From Lentisphaerota bacterium (GTDB taxonomy: Bacteria; Verrucomicrobiota; Lentisphaeria; Victivallales; Victivallaceae): DNA of 64,000 nt. The notes beneath the pieces were generated by a model that was not told where the DNA came from, did not search any database, and saw only the letters and a list, made by a program, of their open reading frames with translations. Positions 1 to 7,645 of the stretch are shown here, one piece after another. Where the stretch lies: NCBI GenBank assembly GCA_015061685.1, contig SUWD01000007.1, positions 45,153 through 109,152 of the forward strand, read 5' to 3'. Numbering within the stretch: position 1 is the stretch's first letter; the number at the start of each line of letters is the position of its first letter. The position numbers and the translations under genes are program-made.

Positions 1-1275
1 CAGATCCAACTGTCCGGCAATTTTGATAAATCTGCCGACACGATAGGAATACAGGAACGGATTTTCTCCGGCTTTGGCAAAAGCTGCCGGATTGAAACAT
101 GCACGGCAAGCTGCCGGATTGAAACATGCACGGCAAGCTGCCGTAGAAGCAAAACCATTGACAAATGAGGATGCCGCAAGTGCAGTATGGTTGACATTCC
201 GGAAAAGGACTTCTATTCCGGCTTCAGCGGCACATCTGGCAGAATCGACCGCCCCAACCGGCAGAATCAGACGGGAAATACCGGCAGCTTTTGCCAGTTT
301 GGTCAATTTTTCATCATCGTCCGGCACAACGACCGCACTCAACGCACTGATTTCAATACCTTCAGAACGTAATTCAGCAACAACTGCCTGCAATTTTTCT
401 TCACTCATAAATGCACAGGCTTTTCCCTGAACGTAGTCCAATTCAATAAACTTTATTCCTGCCGCATTGAGATTTTCAACCATCTCCGGAACATAACGCC
501 CTGCCAATTTGGATGATGCCGTAAGTTTGAAAGCTTCTTTGTTTATACGGTCTGTAAAAATCGCTGCCCGCTGTTTAACACAATCGGCACATTCCGGATT
601 GTCGCACAGCACAAATGCCGGATCTTCCTGACCGAGAGCAATACCGAGATCAAAAAGATCTTTTGATTTGATCAAACGTACTTGAGCATTACCGATACGG
701 TCGATTTTCATCACACCGGCTTCCCGGAAATAACGGTCAATACCGATAAAATCACGATGCGGTCCGGGATAATATTTCCACGTTTTGCTGATCGTTTCTC
801 CCGCAGGAGTAGTAAATGTGGCTGTCTCATCATTGAGGTAAGGAAGTTCCAGCAATGCTTCAATGCCGTGCAGAGAGGTATTACGATCCTGATCGCATCC
901 CAAAAGACAGACATAACCACCCATTTCAGCAAGACGGGTAAACGGAGTGTCTTTACCATGAGCTGTGTCAGCCCGCCAATGATCATGACAGATCGCCTCG
1001 GCATCAGCTCCCAAAGCTGCCAATGTGCCAACCGGACAGGGACTGATTATTGCTCCGGGACGTTTTTTGAGAGTATCGGTCAATATCCCCAAGGCTCCAA
1101 AAACCGGAACCAGCAAAGTTCCTTCGCTGCCGAGTACCTCAATAAATGCGTCAATTACCGCATCCGGGCCACCATCGACCTTGCCCAGACTCAAAAGTGA
1201 ACTGTGAAGCAGAACCTTGTCCCCTTTGGTCAAGCCGATTCTCTGCAAACCGGCAATAATTTCCTGTTTTGTCAT
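1..1275 (-). CDS. AAC(3)-like N-acetyltransferase fused to a TIM-barrel (sugar isomerase-like) domain, 3' end outside window
   Basis: The minus-strand reading frame is open from an ATG at 1275 (AAGGA ribosome site just upstream) to the window edge, so the C terminus is missing. Residues about 1-270 read as an aminoglycoside 3-N-acetyltransferase-type domain: an HSSLLSLGKVDGGPDAV stretch followed by VLGSEGTLLVPVFG is the family's acetyl-CoA-binding start. After about residue 280 the sequence changes to a xylose isomerase-like TIM barrel (IKFIELDYVQG, then ISALSAVVVPDDDEKL and SRLILPVGAVDSA). The gene is last in a minus-strand operon with the cyclase-family gene 34 nt upstream. Family members act on many amines, so antibiotic resistance should not be assumed. 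The two-domain architecture is read directly; the substrate is unknown. Confidence 0.75.
   Translation of the reverse strand, partial: MTKQEIIAGLQRIGLTKGDKVLLHSSLLSLGKVDGGPDAVIDAFIEVLGSEGTLLVPVFGALGILTDTLKKRPGAIISPCPVGTLAALGADAEAICHDHWRADTAHGKDTPFTRLAEMGGYVCLLGCDQDRNTSLHGIEALLELPYLNDETATFTTPAGETISKTWKYYPGPHRDFIGIDRYFREAGVMKIDRIGNAQVRLIKSKDLFDLGIALGQEDPAFVLCDNPECADCVKQRAAIFTDRINKEAFKLTASSKLAGRYVPEMVENLNAAGIKFIELDYVQGKACAFMSEEKLQAVVAELRSEGIEISALSAVVVPDDDEKLTKLAKAAGISRLILPVGAVDSARCAAEAGIEVLFRNVNHTALAASSFVNGFASTAACRACFNPAACRACFNPAAFAKAGENPFLYSYRVGRFIKIAGQLDL
82..143 (-). repeat. 27-bp in-frame tandem duplication in the TIM-barrel domain
   Basis: A 27-bp unit occurs twice without a mismatch at 82-108 and 109-135, followed by the first 8 bases of a third copy (136-143). 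It is in frame with the gene at 1275 and duplicates a nine-residue segment with the pattern CRACFNPAA. A perfect duplication suggests a recent slippage event. Confidence 0.9.
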
Positions 1276-1309
1276 TTGCTCATCCTTTTTTTATAATTGA
1301 TTTGATTGG

Positions 1310-1936
1310 TTAAAATTCAGCGACCATCCGGCACGGTAATTGGGTTATACCGGGCATTTTGGCGAAAAGCACAGTCAACTCCACCTGCGGATTTTTCAAC
1401 TTGTGCAGATTTACCGGCATACATACCGTGGTTATTCCGGCTCCGAAAAGTTTCAAAAAGACCCCGTGCAGAGCCTTGCTTTCATAAATATCGGAAACCA
1501 AGAGTCGGCATGGTGAATCAATTATCCATTCAACGGCACTGTCATCAAGGTAAACTGAACGCGGATCTATACCGGTCGGTTCTGTTTTTCCCAAGGCATT
1601 GATTATCAAAGCCGGAGTTTGAATTTCAGTACCTAAAGCATTTTTCAGATCTGCCGCACTGACCGCCCCATGCCCACTGGCACAATCCAGATGGATCACA
1701 CTTGCCGGAACTCTGAAAATATCCTCTAATGGACAGTTGTCGGCATATAATCCATTGTCCGTTTCAGCAATATGACCGGGGAAATCAATATAAGTCCCAC
1801 TCATACCATCATGATTCATCCGGTAAACCACTCCGGTATAACTGGTCAATCCGGAACGTAAAAAAACTTCTTCCCGCTTTATTTCCGGAGCGAAACGCTC
1901 TCCTATAAACTCCCAGGTAAGATCAACAACCGGCAT
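1310..1936 (-). CDS. cyclase-family (kynurenine formamidase-like) metal hydrolase
   Basis: This 208-residue protein matches the cyclase/kynurenine formamidase family in length and in its signature region, read here as GTYIDFPGHI near residues 47-56. The usual signature is HxGTHxDxPxH; the central His is Tyr in this protein while the Asp and last His remain, so metal binding may be altered. Later VIHLDCASG and a C-terminal GITTVCMPVNL segment also fit the fold. There is no signal peptide. It lies 17 nt after the lipoprotein gene and 34 nt before the acetyltransferase fusion, in one operon. Members hydrolyse cyclic or N-formyl amides; the substrate cannot be named. Confidence 0.7.
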   Translation of the reverse strand: MPVVDLTWEFIGERFAPEIKREEVFLRSGLTSYTGVVYRMNHDGMSGTYIDFPGHIAETDNGLYADNCPLEDIFRVPASVIHLDCASGHGAVSAADLKNALGTEIQTPALIINALGKTEPTGIDPRSVYLDDSAVEWIIDSPCRLLVSDIYESKALHGVFLKLFGAGITTVCMPVNLHKLKNPQVELTVLFAKMPGITQLPCRMVAEF

Positions 1937-1953
1937 AGAATCCTCTCCAAATT

Positions 1954-3711
1954 TTACCGGAAAGCCCGAATCATATCGACCGCATCCGGATTTTTCACTT
2001 TTATATTACGCCGCAACATCTCCCTTTCGGTATGCTGTTTCAAAGCGGCAGGAAATATGACAACGTCAAAATCCCGGTTCTTCAAAGCACCGAAAGCGAT
2101 ACCATGTTTTCCGGTGTATGTACTGCTCTCCCGTACCGCCAATCGTTTCAATTTCGGCAGATTACGGATAAAATCCAAATTAACAGTGGAGACAGCAAGA
2201 GATTCAACGGTCCATCCGCGGTAACGGTTCCAATTCAATTTCGGATCGATCATGCCGACAGGTTTGCCATTTTTCGCTTCAACGCCCTGCCACACAGCAA
2301 GATGCTTTATCCCGTGAAGTTTGTTTAGGAAATTGATCGGTTCAGAGGTGTTCCAGCGGCAATTTTGAAACAGTGCAAGTCTTTCAATATGTTTGGACAG
2401 GAGAAAATTTTCCGGGACAGTACCGTTGCGTAAAACAAATTCTGTCAGCGGCATATCTTTACAGCTCATCCAGGCATCTCCGAAATCACCAATGCAGGAA
2501 AGACGCAGAATTTTCAACGGCATATCCTTCAGCAATTCCGGAGAAAAATTGCCCGCAGTCAGACAGGTTATATCCAAAATCTCCGGTTTGATCCCGGCAA
2601 GGAAACGCCAATCGCTCAGCCGACGCAACGGTTTTAAGATCAATGTCTTAAGAGGAAGAGAATGGAGGATATTCAACGCCGCAGATTCCGTGTAAAAGCC
2701 GCTTAACTGCAAAAACTCAAGCGGCATATTCCGGAGAAATTCAAAACTGCTGCAATCTCCATGGATCCGCAAGCTTTTCAATGGTTTCCCGGCAAGAGAA
2801 TCAAAATCAAAATTTCCGGCAAAAGCCTGAATCCCGACAGTATGCAAATGCTCAAGTTTTTCCGGCAAAGCTGTCTTACCCAATGGAACCAACCGGGTAT
2901 CATTCAAATAAAACTCCTCCAAATGCGGGATTTCTGCCTTTTCCAAACCGCTGATTTCCATCCGGTCAACAATCAGCTTTTTTAATTTCGGCAGTTTGAG
3001 AGTGCTGAAATCTGCCGACTGAGCTGAAACAGTCCCCCGAATTTCCAAAATTTCCAAATCGGCAAATTTATTTATCAAATCGGCATTGAATTCCGGAGAA
3101 AAAGCGATATTTTCACACTCCAGTGTCTGCGGCTTACCGGGGATAATTGCAGATATCCTTCCCCAGAAAATTTCCTCAAAATCCAAATTCTGCGGAGTAA
3201 ATGCCGTAATTTTTTCACTGCCGATTTTCAAGTAAGTTATCCGTTTACCTGCCGGACAGACAACTTCCTGCCGGTCACGATCTTCTTTGGATGCTATTTT
3301 TTCCGGTTCAGACTTTTTCCCGGATTTAACTTGAGGTAATGCGGCAACTTCCTCTTTCTTTTCAAGAATTTTTTCTACTGCCGCATTTCGGTCCCACAAA
3401 ACAACTGAACCGAATTTCACCCGGTTGACGGTTGCGGGGATCTGCATCCGGTGGAATATTTCATCTTCACCGGAACGGCTCGCCACGGCTGAAAGAATTA
3501 TTGTGTCTTTACCCTCATATTTGCCGCGGATATTATCAAGTCCCCAAAACCATTCATCATATTCACCATGAATGTCGAGGAAACCGTTTTCCTTATATTC
3601 GGCACTTACAGATAAATATTTTTCATCCATATCTTTTGTTCCGGTGGATGAACAACCGAAAACACCGGAAAGCACCAATAAAAAGAGCAGCAGTTTGCCG
3701 ATTTTATTCAT
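1954..3711 (-). CDS. leucine-rich-repeat-like lipoprotein
   Basis: The start at 3711 was chosen because a GAGGG ribosome site lies 8-9 nt upstream; an in-frame ATG 15 bases earlier would split the signal peptide. The protein begins MNKIGKLLLFLLVLSGVFGC, a typical lipoprotein signal with the lipobox Cys near residue 20, so it is probably anchored in a membrane. From about residue 190 the sequence has irregular 20-25 residue repeats rich in L at spaced positions (LEILEIRG, LKKLIVDRM, LEEFYLND, LKSLRIHG, LEFLQLSG, LKTLILKP), typical of a leucine-rich-repeat solenoid. It leads the 3711-to-1 operon. No catalytic motif is visible; a binding or scaffold role is inference. Confidence 0.7.
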   Translation of the reverse strand: MNKIGKLLLFLLVLSGVFGCSSTGTKDMDEKYLSVSAEYKENGFLDIHGEYDEWFWGLDNIRGKYEGKDTIILSAVASRSGEDEIFHRMQIPATVNRVKFGSVVLWDRNAAVEKILEKKEEVAALPQVKSGKKSEPEKIASKEDRDRQEVVCPAGKRITYLKIGSEKITAFTPQNLDFEEIFWGRISAIIPGKPQTLECENIAFSPEFNADLINKFADLEILEIRGTVSAQSADFSTLKLPKLKKLIVDRMEISGLEKAEIPHLEEFYLNDTRLVPLGKTALPEKLEHLHTVGIQAFAGNFDFDSLAGKPLKSLRIHGDCSSFEFLRNMPLEFLQLSGFYTESAALNILHSLPLKTLILKPLRRLSDWRFLAGIKPEILDITCLTAGNFSPELLKDMPLKILRLSCIGDFGDAWMSCKDMPLTEFVLRNGTVPENFLLSKHIERLALFQNCRWNTSEPINFLNKLHGIKHLAVWQGVEAKNGKPVGMIDPKLNWNRYRGWTVESLAVSTVNLDFIRNLPKLKRLAVRESSTYTGKHGIAFGALKNRDFDVVIFPAALKQHTEREMLRRNIKVKNPDAVDMIRAFR

Positions 3712-3739
3712 AAAAAATACCCTCATTTAGAACTTTAAT

Positions 3740-3768
3740 AATATAGCACAGAGAGAAGTTAATTACAA
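3740..3768 (-). promoter_or_regulatory. sigma70-type promoter for the lipoprotein operon
   Basis: On the minus strand TTGTAA (3768-3763) and TATATT (3745-3740) are separated by 17 nt, giving a start about 20 nt upstream of the lipoprotein ribosome site. Confidence 0.55.
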
Positions 3769-3795
3769 GGAATTCAATCGAAAATAATATTTTGA

Positions 3796-3872
3796 TATTG
3801 TCTCATTTTTTGTAAAAAATATTTTCCTGCGGTGATGCATTGCGGGCAATCTCCCGGCAAATTGATAACGGA
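3796..3872 (+). repeat. short copy of a dispersed intergenic repeat (partner at 7400-7619)
   Basis: Read on the plus strand, this segment matches the reverse complement of 7521-7619 in two blocks: an AT-rich block (ATTGTCTYATTTTTTGT then RAAAAATMTTT) and a GC-rich block (GCGGTGRTGCATTGYGGGC then AATCTC, two variable bases and GGCAAAT). About 32 bases between the blocks in the partner are absent here, so this looks like an internally deleted copy. It sits 68 nt upstream of the gene at 3940. Confidence 0.7.
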
Positions 3873-3939
3873 AAAAGCGTACTCTTGCATTTGATTTTTC
3901 CTTGTGAACAGTTTATATGTGATTATGGAGGAAGATAAA

Positions 3940-4473
3940 ATGCAATTATTCATATTGGATCACGACCCGGCACAAGCTGCCCGGATGTTGAGCGATATCC
4001 ATCTGCGGAAAATGTGTCTGGAAACATCTCAAATCCTGTCTGCCCTGATTACCAACAAAGGAGAAGAACTCCTGCCGGGAATGCCGAAAATCTGCAACCG
4101 GAATCACCCGGTAATAAAAGCTTTGGATAATACCGCAAAAATAAATTGGGTATTGTCTTATAATGATGAACTTCACCGGGAGTATTTCCGCCGTTTTCAC
4201 AAGCATCATGCTTATTCGTTTTTATGCAGAGCATACAGAGAAAAACTTTTTTCAGTACTTGCGGGCGAATATGCAGATTTGTGGAGTTTCGCCAGAGCTT
4301 TCAAGGGTATAACAATAAGAACAAAAGATATTGTTGAAGCCTACCGGGAATATTACCGCTTTAAAAAATCCATCATCCGCAACTGGAAATATACCAACGC
4401 AGAAGAACCGGAATGGTTGAAGCCAATCACGGCAGAGGGATTCCCCCGCTGCGGACAAACTGTGCCGGAGTAA
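3940..4473 (+). CDS. conserved protein of unknown function (LDxDPxxAA motif)
   Basis: The start at 3940 has a GGAGG ribosome site 8-9 nt upstream; an earlier in-frame start at 3904 lacks one. The protein (177 residues) opens MQLFILDHDPAQAARMLSDI and continues HLRKMCLETSQILSA, an N-terminal pattern (LDxDPxxAAxxxxDxHxxKMxxET) that I associate with a family of small bacterial and phage proteins lacking a settled function. Conserved-looking charged residues (D8, H9, D18, H20, K23, E26) and later H-rich and W-containing segments could form an active site, but I cannot name a reaction. Its last 47 bases overlap convergently with the AraC gene on the other strand. Confidence 0.6.
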   Translation: MQLFILDHDPAQAARMLSDIHLRKMCLETSQILSALITNKGEELLPGMPKICNRNHPVIKALDNTAKINWVLSYNDELHREYFRRFHKHHAYSFLCRAYREKLFSVLAGEYADLWSFARAFKGITIRTKDIVEAYREYYRFKKSIIRNWKYTNAEEPEWLKPITAEGFPRCGQTVPE

Positions 4474-5206
4474 TGCCGAAATATTGCTTGAAAACTTTGG
4501 AAAAGTGATAACGATCGGCAAATCCCAGACGGTCAGCAGTCTCTTTGATCGAGTAATCATTATACATCAGCAACTGTACAGCGTACTCCATTTTACGGTT
4601 CAAAAGCCATTTTTTCACCGGAACTCCGGTCGCTTTCAAAAATTGCCGCTGCAGCGTATTGACGCTGGTTCCGCACATTTTTGCCAAATCGGCACAATTT
4701 CCGGAAAATCCCGGATCATGATCTATTATCCGCACAGCTTTGTTGAAAATTGAATTGCCGCGGTGTTCTCCGTCCGGCAGCAAACTCTGTTCCGGCATCA
4801 GCAGCAACGCCGCATTTACCACTGCCGATGCAGCCCATGTCAACTGTCTCTCGGAAAAGGAACTTAAATTTTCCGCTATATGCGGCAGAATGACCCGTTT
4901 CGCCTCAAACTTCCGGATCAAACGCTCCACGGGGATATCATCCAATAAGGAAAAATGAATGTAAAAATGGGCAAAGGGACGGTCTGCACCGGTGGAAAAA
5001 GGCGTTTGCGGCGGGATCAAAACTGCCAACTCCGGAGAAAGAACAAATTTTTCCCCGTAAGATGATATCCACGCTCCCGGGTCCATATTCCAGTAAAAAC
5101 GCCAGGTGGGAGTGCTGGCATTATTATATTGCCAGCGGGGAACGGATGGAACAAATGCGGTTTTTAAAATTTGTACAAAAAAACGCTCTTTGGGTGAATT
5201 TGACAT
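4427..5206 (-). CDS. AraC-family transcriptional regulator
   Basis: The 259-residue protein has an N-terminal cupin-like sensing region (VLIPPQTPFSTG and HFYIHFSL near residues 60-90) and a C-terminal AraC double helix-turn-helix of about 100 residues: CADLAKMCGTSVNTLQRQFL, then a second helix-turn-helix ending in the hallmark IKETADRLGFADRYHFSKVF and FGITPAQF. It probably controls the divergent M24/amidohydrolase operon, whose promoter begins about 20 nt from this gene's start codon and carries a perfect palindrome. The effector is probably a sugar, given the family, but that is inference. Confidence 0.85.
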   Translation of the reverse strand: MSNSPKERFFVQILKTAFVPSVPRWQYNNASTPTWRFYWNMDPGAWISSYGEKFVLSPELAVLIPPQTPFSTGADRPFAHFYIHFSLLDDIPVERLIRKFEAKRVILPHIAENLSSFSERQLTWAASAVVNAALLLMPEQSLLPDGEHRGNSIFNKAVRIIDHDPGFSGNCADLAKMCGTSVNTLQRQFLKATGVPVKKWLLNRKMEYAVQLLMYNDYSIKETADRLGFADRYHFSKVFKQYFGITPAQFVRSGGIPLP

Positions 5207-5227
5207 CTTTTTTTTCGTTTTCTACAT

Positions 5228-5261
5228 TTGCATTAGCTGTTATTCAGTGTATAATATACAC
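5228..5261 (+). promoter_or_regulatory. promoter with overlapping perfect palindrome (candidate operator)
   Basis: TTGCAT (5228-5233) and TATAAT (5250-5255) are spaced by 16 nt. The -10 box lies inside a perfect 15-base palindrome, GTGTATAATATACAC, at 5247-5261. Position between the divergent AraC gene and the M24 gene suggests an operator, although the short palindrome could partly follow from the AT-rich -10 box. Confidence 0.55.
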
Positions 5262-5333
5262 AAAGCAGGTTATTTTGTCAACCCCAAATGCAGGAAAATA
5301 AATTTCCTGTACAACTAAAAAAAGAGGTGAGCT

Positions 5334-6497
5334 ATGGCAGACACAATCTTAACTCAAGCTGAATTCGACAGCCGTGTACAACGTGCACAGGCTGTACTGG
5401 CAAAAACCGACTTGGACGCATTTCTGGTTTTTTCCACGGAATCTGAACCCGCAGGTGTCCGGTATTTCTCCGATTACTGGCCCAGCTTTGAAACTGCCGG
5501 TGTCCTTATCCCCCGCAGCGGCGAAGCTGCTTTGATCATCGGCCCGGAATCTCTGACTTACGCCTCCTCCCGTTCCAAATTGGCAACGGTTATTCAGACG
5601 ATGGATTTCCGTGAATCATCCCAGCCCGATTATCCCGGTTCAGCACATCCGGACTGGCAGGCAATCATGAAACGCTTTTCGGTGAAAAAACTCGGTATCA
5701 CCGGATTTCACATGTTCCCCTATACCATTATGGTAAATATCGCTGAAGCTCTCGGCGGCATCCAGAATATCGTCAATGCCGATGCCATTCTGCGGCCGGT
5801 ATTCATGAAAAAAAGTGCCCTCGAACTTGATTGCCTCCGGAAATCTGCAAAAATTTCCGAACTCGGCTTCAAAGCAGTCCTCGAAAATATCAAACCCGGC
5901 ATGACCGAAGCTGAATTGTGCGGTATCGCCACTGCCGCCATGCTCGCCAACGGCGCAGAAGCTACCGGATACCCGGTATGGTGCTGTTCCGGTCCCAATT
6001 CCGATCAGGCGATCAGCCGTCCGTCTCTGCGTAAAGTCGGTACCGGTGAAATCATCCACTTCAGCGTCGGAGCTAAAGTTGAAGGTTACAGCAGCAGTAT
6101 CGGCCGCCCCATCGTACTTGGCAAATGCCCCGATGAGATCCGCAAATTCATGCAGGTCGGTCTCGATGCTCTCAATATGACTTTTGACAGCATGAGAGCC
6201 GGTGTCAGAGCTGCCGATGTCGCCAAAAAAGTCCACGGCTACATCATTGATAAAGGTTACGGAGATGCGATCCTCTACGGTCCGGCACACGGCTGCGGTC
6301 AGATGGAGTGTGAGTATCCTTTCCTTGAAACCTCTTCCGACTATGTGCTTGAAGAAAATATGACCTTCATGGGAGACGTATTCCTCCATCGCAACAACAT
6401 GGGATTCCGCTGGGAAGACGGCTTGATCGTCAAAGCTGAAGGCCCCGCTGAAGAACTCTCCAGCTTTGCCCGTCAGATCAATATTCTGGAGGTCTGA
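5334..6497 (+). CDS. M24 (aminopeptidase P/creatinase fold) protein with degenerate metal site
   Basis: A strong AGAGGTGA ribosome site precedes the ATG. Residues about 10-140 form the N-terminal creatinase-type domain (LDAFLVFSTESEPAGVRYFS) and 150-387 the pita-bread catalytic domain (ELDCLRKSAKISELGFKAV, KPGMTEAELC). In metallo-members the metal Asp residues lie in a DxGxxxxGYxxDxTR-type segment; here the segment reads IIHFSVGAKVEGYSSSIGRP, so both Asp positions are lost. GPAHGCG keeps the His, the usual Glu in the TxEPG-type segment is replaced (TFMGDVFLH), and FRWEDGLIV keeps the last Glu. It may therefore act like creatinase, without metal, on a non-peptide C-N bond. The amidohydrolase gene follows after 2 nt. 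Confidence 0.75.
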   Translation: MADTILTQAEFDSRVQRAQAVLAKTDLDAFLVFSTESEPAGVRYFSDYWPSFETAGVLIPRSGEAALIIGPESLTYASSRSKLATVIQTMDFRESSQPDYPGSAHPDWQAIMKRFSVKKLGITGFHMFPYTIMVNIAEALGGIQNIVNADAILRPVFMKKSALELDCLRKSAKISELGFKAVLENIKPGMTEAELCGIATAAMLANGAEATGYPVWCCSGPNSDQAISRPSLRKVGTGEIIHFSVGAKVEGYSSSIGRPIVLGKCPDEIRKFMQVGLDALNMTFDSMRAGVRAADVAKKVHGYIIDKGYGDAILYGPAHGCGQMECEYPFLETSSDYVLEENMTFMGDVFLHRNNMGFRWEDGLIVKAEGPAEELSSFARQINILEV

Positions 6498-6499
6498 AA

Positions 6500-7288
6500 A
6501 TGATCATCGATATCCACGGTCATCTGGGCAATATCAATTTTGCTCCTTTCTGGCAGGCAGATGCCGCCACTTTGGAGAGATATTGTTCTGAATCCGGCGT
6601 CGATAAGCTCTGCGTATCGGCATCCCGTTCCATCATGTACGATGTAAAAGAGGGAAATCTTGAACTTGACAAAGCTCTGAAAGAGACGGAAAAACTTCTT
6701 GGCTATGTTGTTTATGATCCCATCTTCCCCGAATCCGTGGAAGATCTCGCACTGCTCAAAAGCAACAGTAAATTCCGCGGTGTAAAGATCCATCCGGATT
6801 ACCACGGTTATTCACTGGATTCCAAGCGGTGCCGGGATCAGGTGGAGGCGATTGCCGATCAGACTCCGATGATGCTTTTTCACGTCTCCTGTATGCCGGG
6901 AACCGGTTTTTCTCCGGCACTGACAGTTGCGGATATCGCCAGTCATCATCCGGATACCAAATTCGTCCTCGCCCACATGGCAGGAACTTATCAGAATGGC
7001 AATTATCCCTACTATCCCAATCTGGATTCTCTGGAAAAAGTTATGGAAAGAGAACTGGATAACGTCTTCGTTGATACTGCTCACTATTTGATGTATGTCT
7101 ATCCCGGAGTAATGGAAAAAATGTATTCTCTTGCCGGAGCGGATCATATCGTTTTCGGAACGGATGTTCCGCTGCAGGGTCCGATGCAGATGCGTTTTGC
7201 CATCGAAGCGATCCAGGCACTGGATATCCCGCAGGAAGATAAAGACAAGATATTTTTCAAAAATGCAGAGAAAATTCTCGGTATTTAA
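6500..7288 (+). CDS. amidohydrolase-family (TIM-barrel) hydrolase
   Basis: The 262-residue protein begins MIIDIHGHLG, giving the HxH metal pair, and continues GVKIHPDYHG, FVLAHMAG and IVFGTDVPLQ; these correspond to the strand 1, 5, 6 and 8 metal and catalytic positions of the amidohydrolase_2 group. It starts 2 nt after the M24-fold gene and shares its promoter, so both probably act successively on one amide or lactone-type substrate. Decarboxylation is also known in this group, so hydrolysis is the likelier but not certain chemistry. No signal peptide is present. Confidence 0.75.
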   Translation: MIIDIHGHLGNINFAPFWQADAATLERYCSESGVDKLCVSASRSIMYDVKEGNLELDKALKETEKLLGYVVYDPIFPESVEDLALLKSNSKFRGVKIHPDYHGYSLDSKRCRDQVEAIADQTPMMLFHVSCMPGTGFSPALTVADIASHHPDTKFVLAHMAGTYQNGNYPYYPNLDSLEKVMERELDNVFVDTAHYLMYVYPGVMEKMYSLAGADHIVFGTDVPLQGPMQMRFAIEAIQALDIPQEDKDKIFFKNAEKILGI

Positions 7289-7399
7289 GTAATTGATAAT
7301 GTCCCAAATTTTGTAAAACCCCAGCAGGAGCTTATAAACAAACATTTCTGTTAACGTATGGAATATGTAATATAAGTTGTGATTTGTCAAACCGGCAAA

Positions 7400-7619
7400 C
7401 ACGGGTTCGATCCAACCGGCTTGTCAGGGCGTAGCTTTATGCGGAGACTGATGGATGCAGTGTGAGGCAAGGTCGCGGGCAAATCAAGGCGGATATCGTA
7501 CATGACTGCGAAAACGTCCGCAGATTTGCCAAGAGATTGCCCACAATGCACCACCGCCTCGTCACGGCGTAGTGCAACGGAGACGGAAGGAAAGATTTTT
7601 CACAAAAAATAAGACAATA
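7400..7619 (-). repeat. structured intergenic repeat element (longer copy)
   Basis: This GC-rich stretch fills most of the 357-bp gap between the amidohydrolase gene and the next gene. Part of it (7521-7619) matches the segment at 3796-3872 in opposite orientation. It can fold: GGCAAATC (7478-7485) pairs with GATTTGCC (7523-7530), with GCGGA/TCCGC stacked inside. A motif of the form GGCGTAG, GGAGAC, GAxGGA occurs twice (about 7429-7455 and 7566-7590). A T-arm-like GGGTTCGATCC at about 7402 hints at an old tRNA 3' end, but no full tRNA can be drawn. Confidence 0.6.
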
Positions 7620-7645
7620 ACAAGTAATTTTCAAGGAGGAAAAAA

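Noticed and set aside
7395..7430. T-arm-like GGGTTCGATCC, possible tRNA gene.
   Set aside because: No acceptor, D or anticodon arms can be drawn upstream; at most it is a remnant inside the repeat element.
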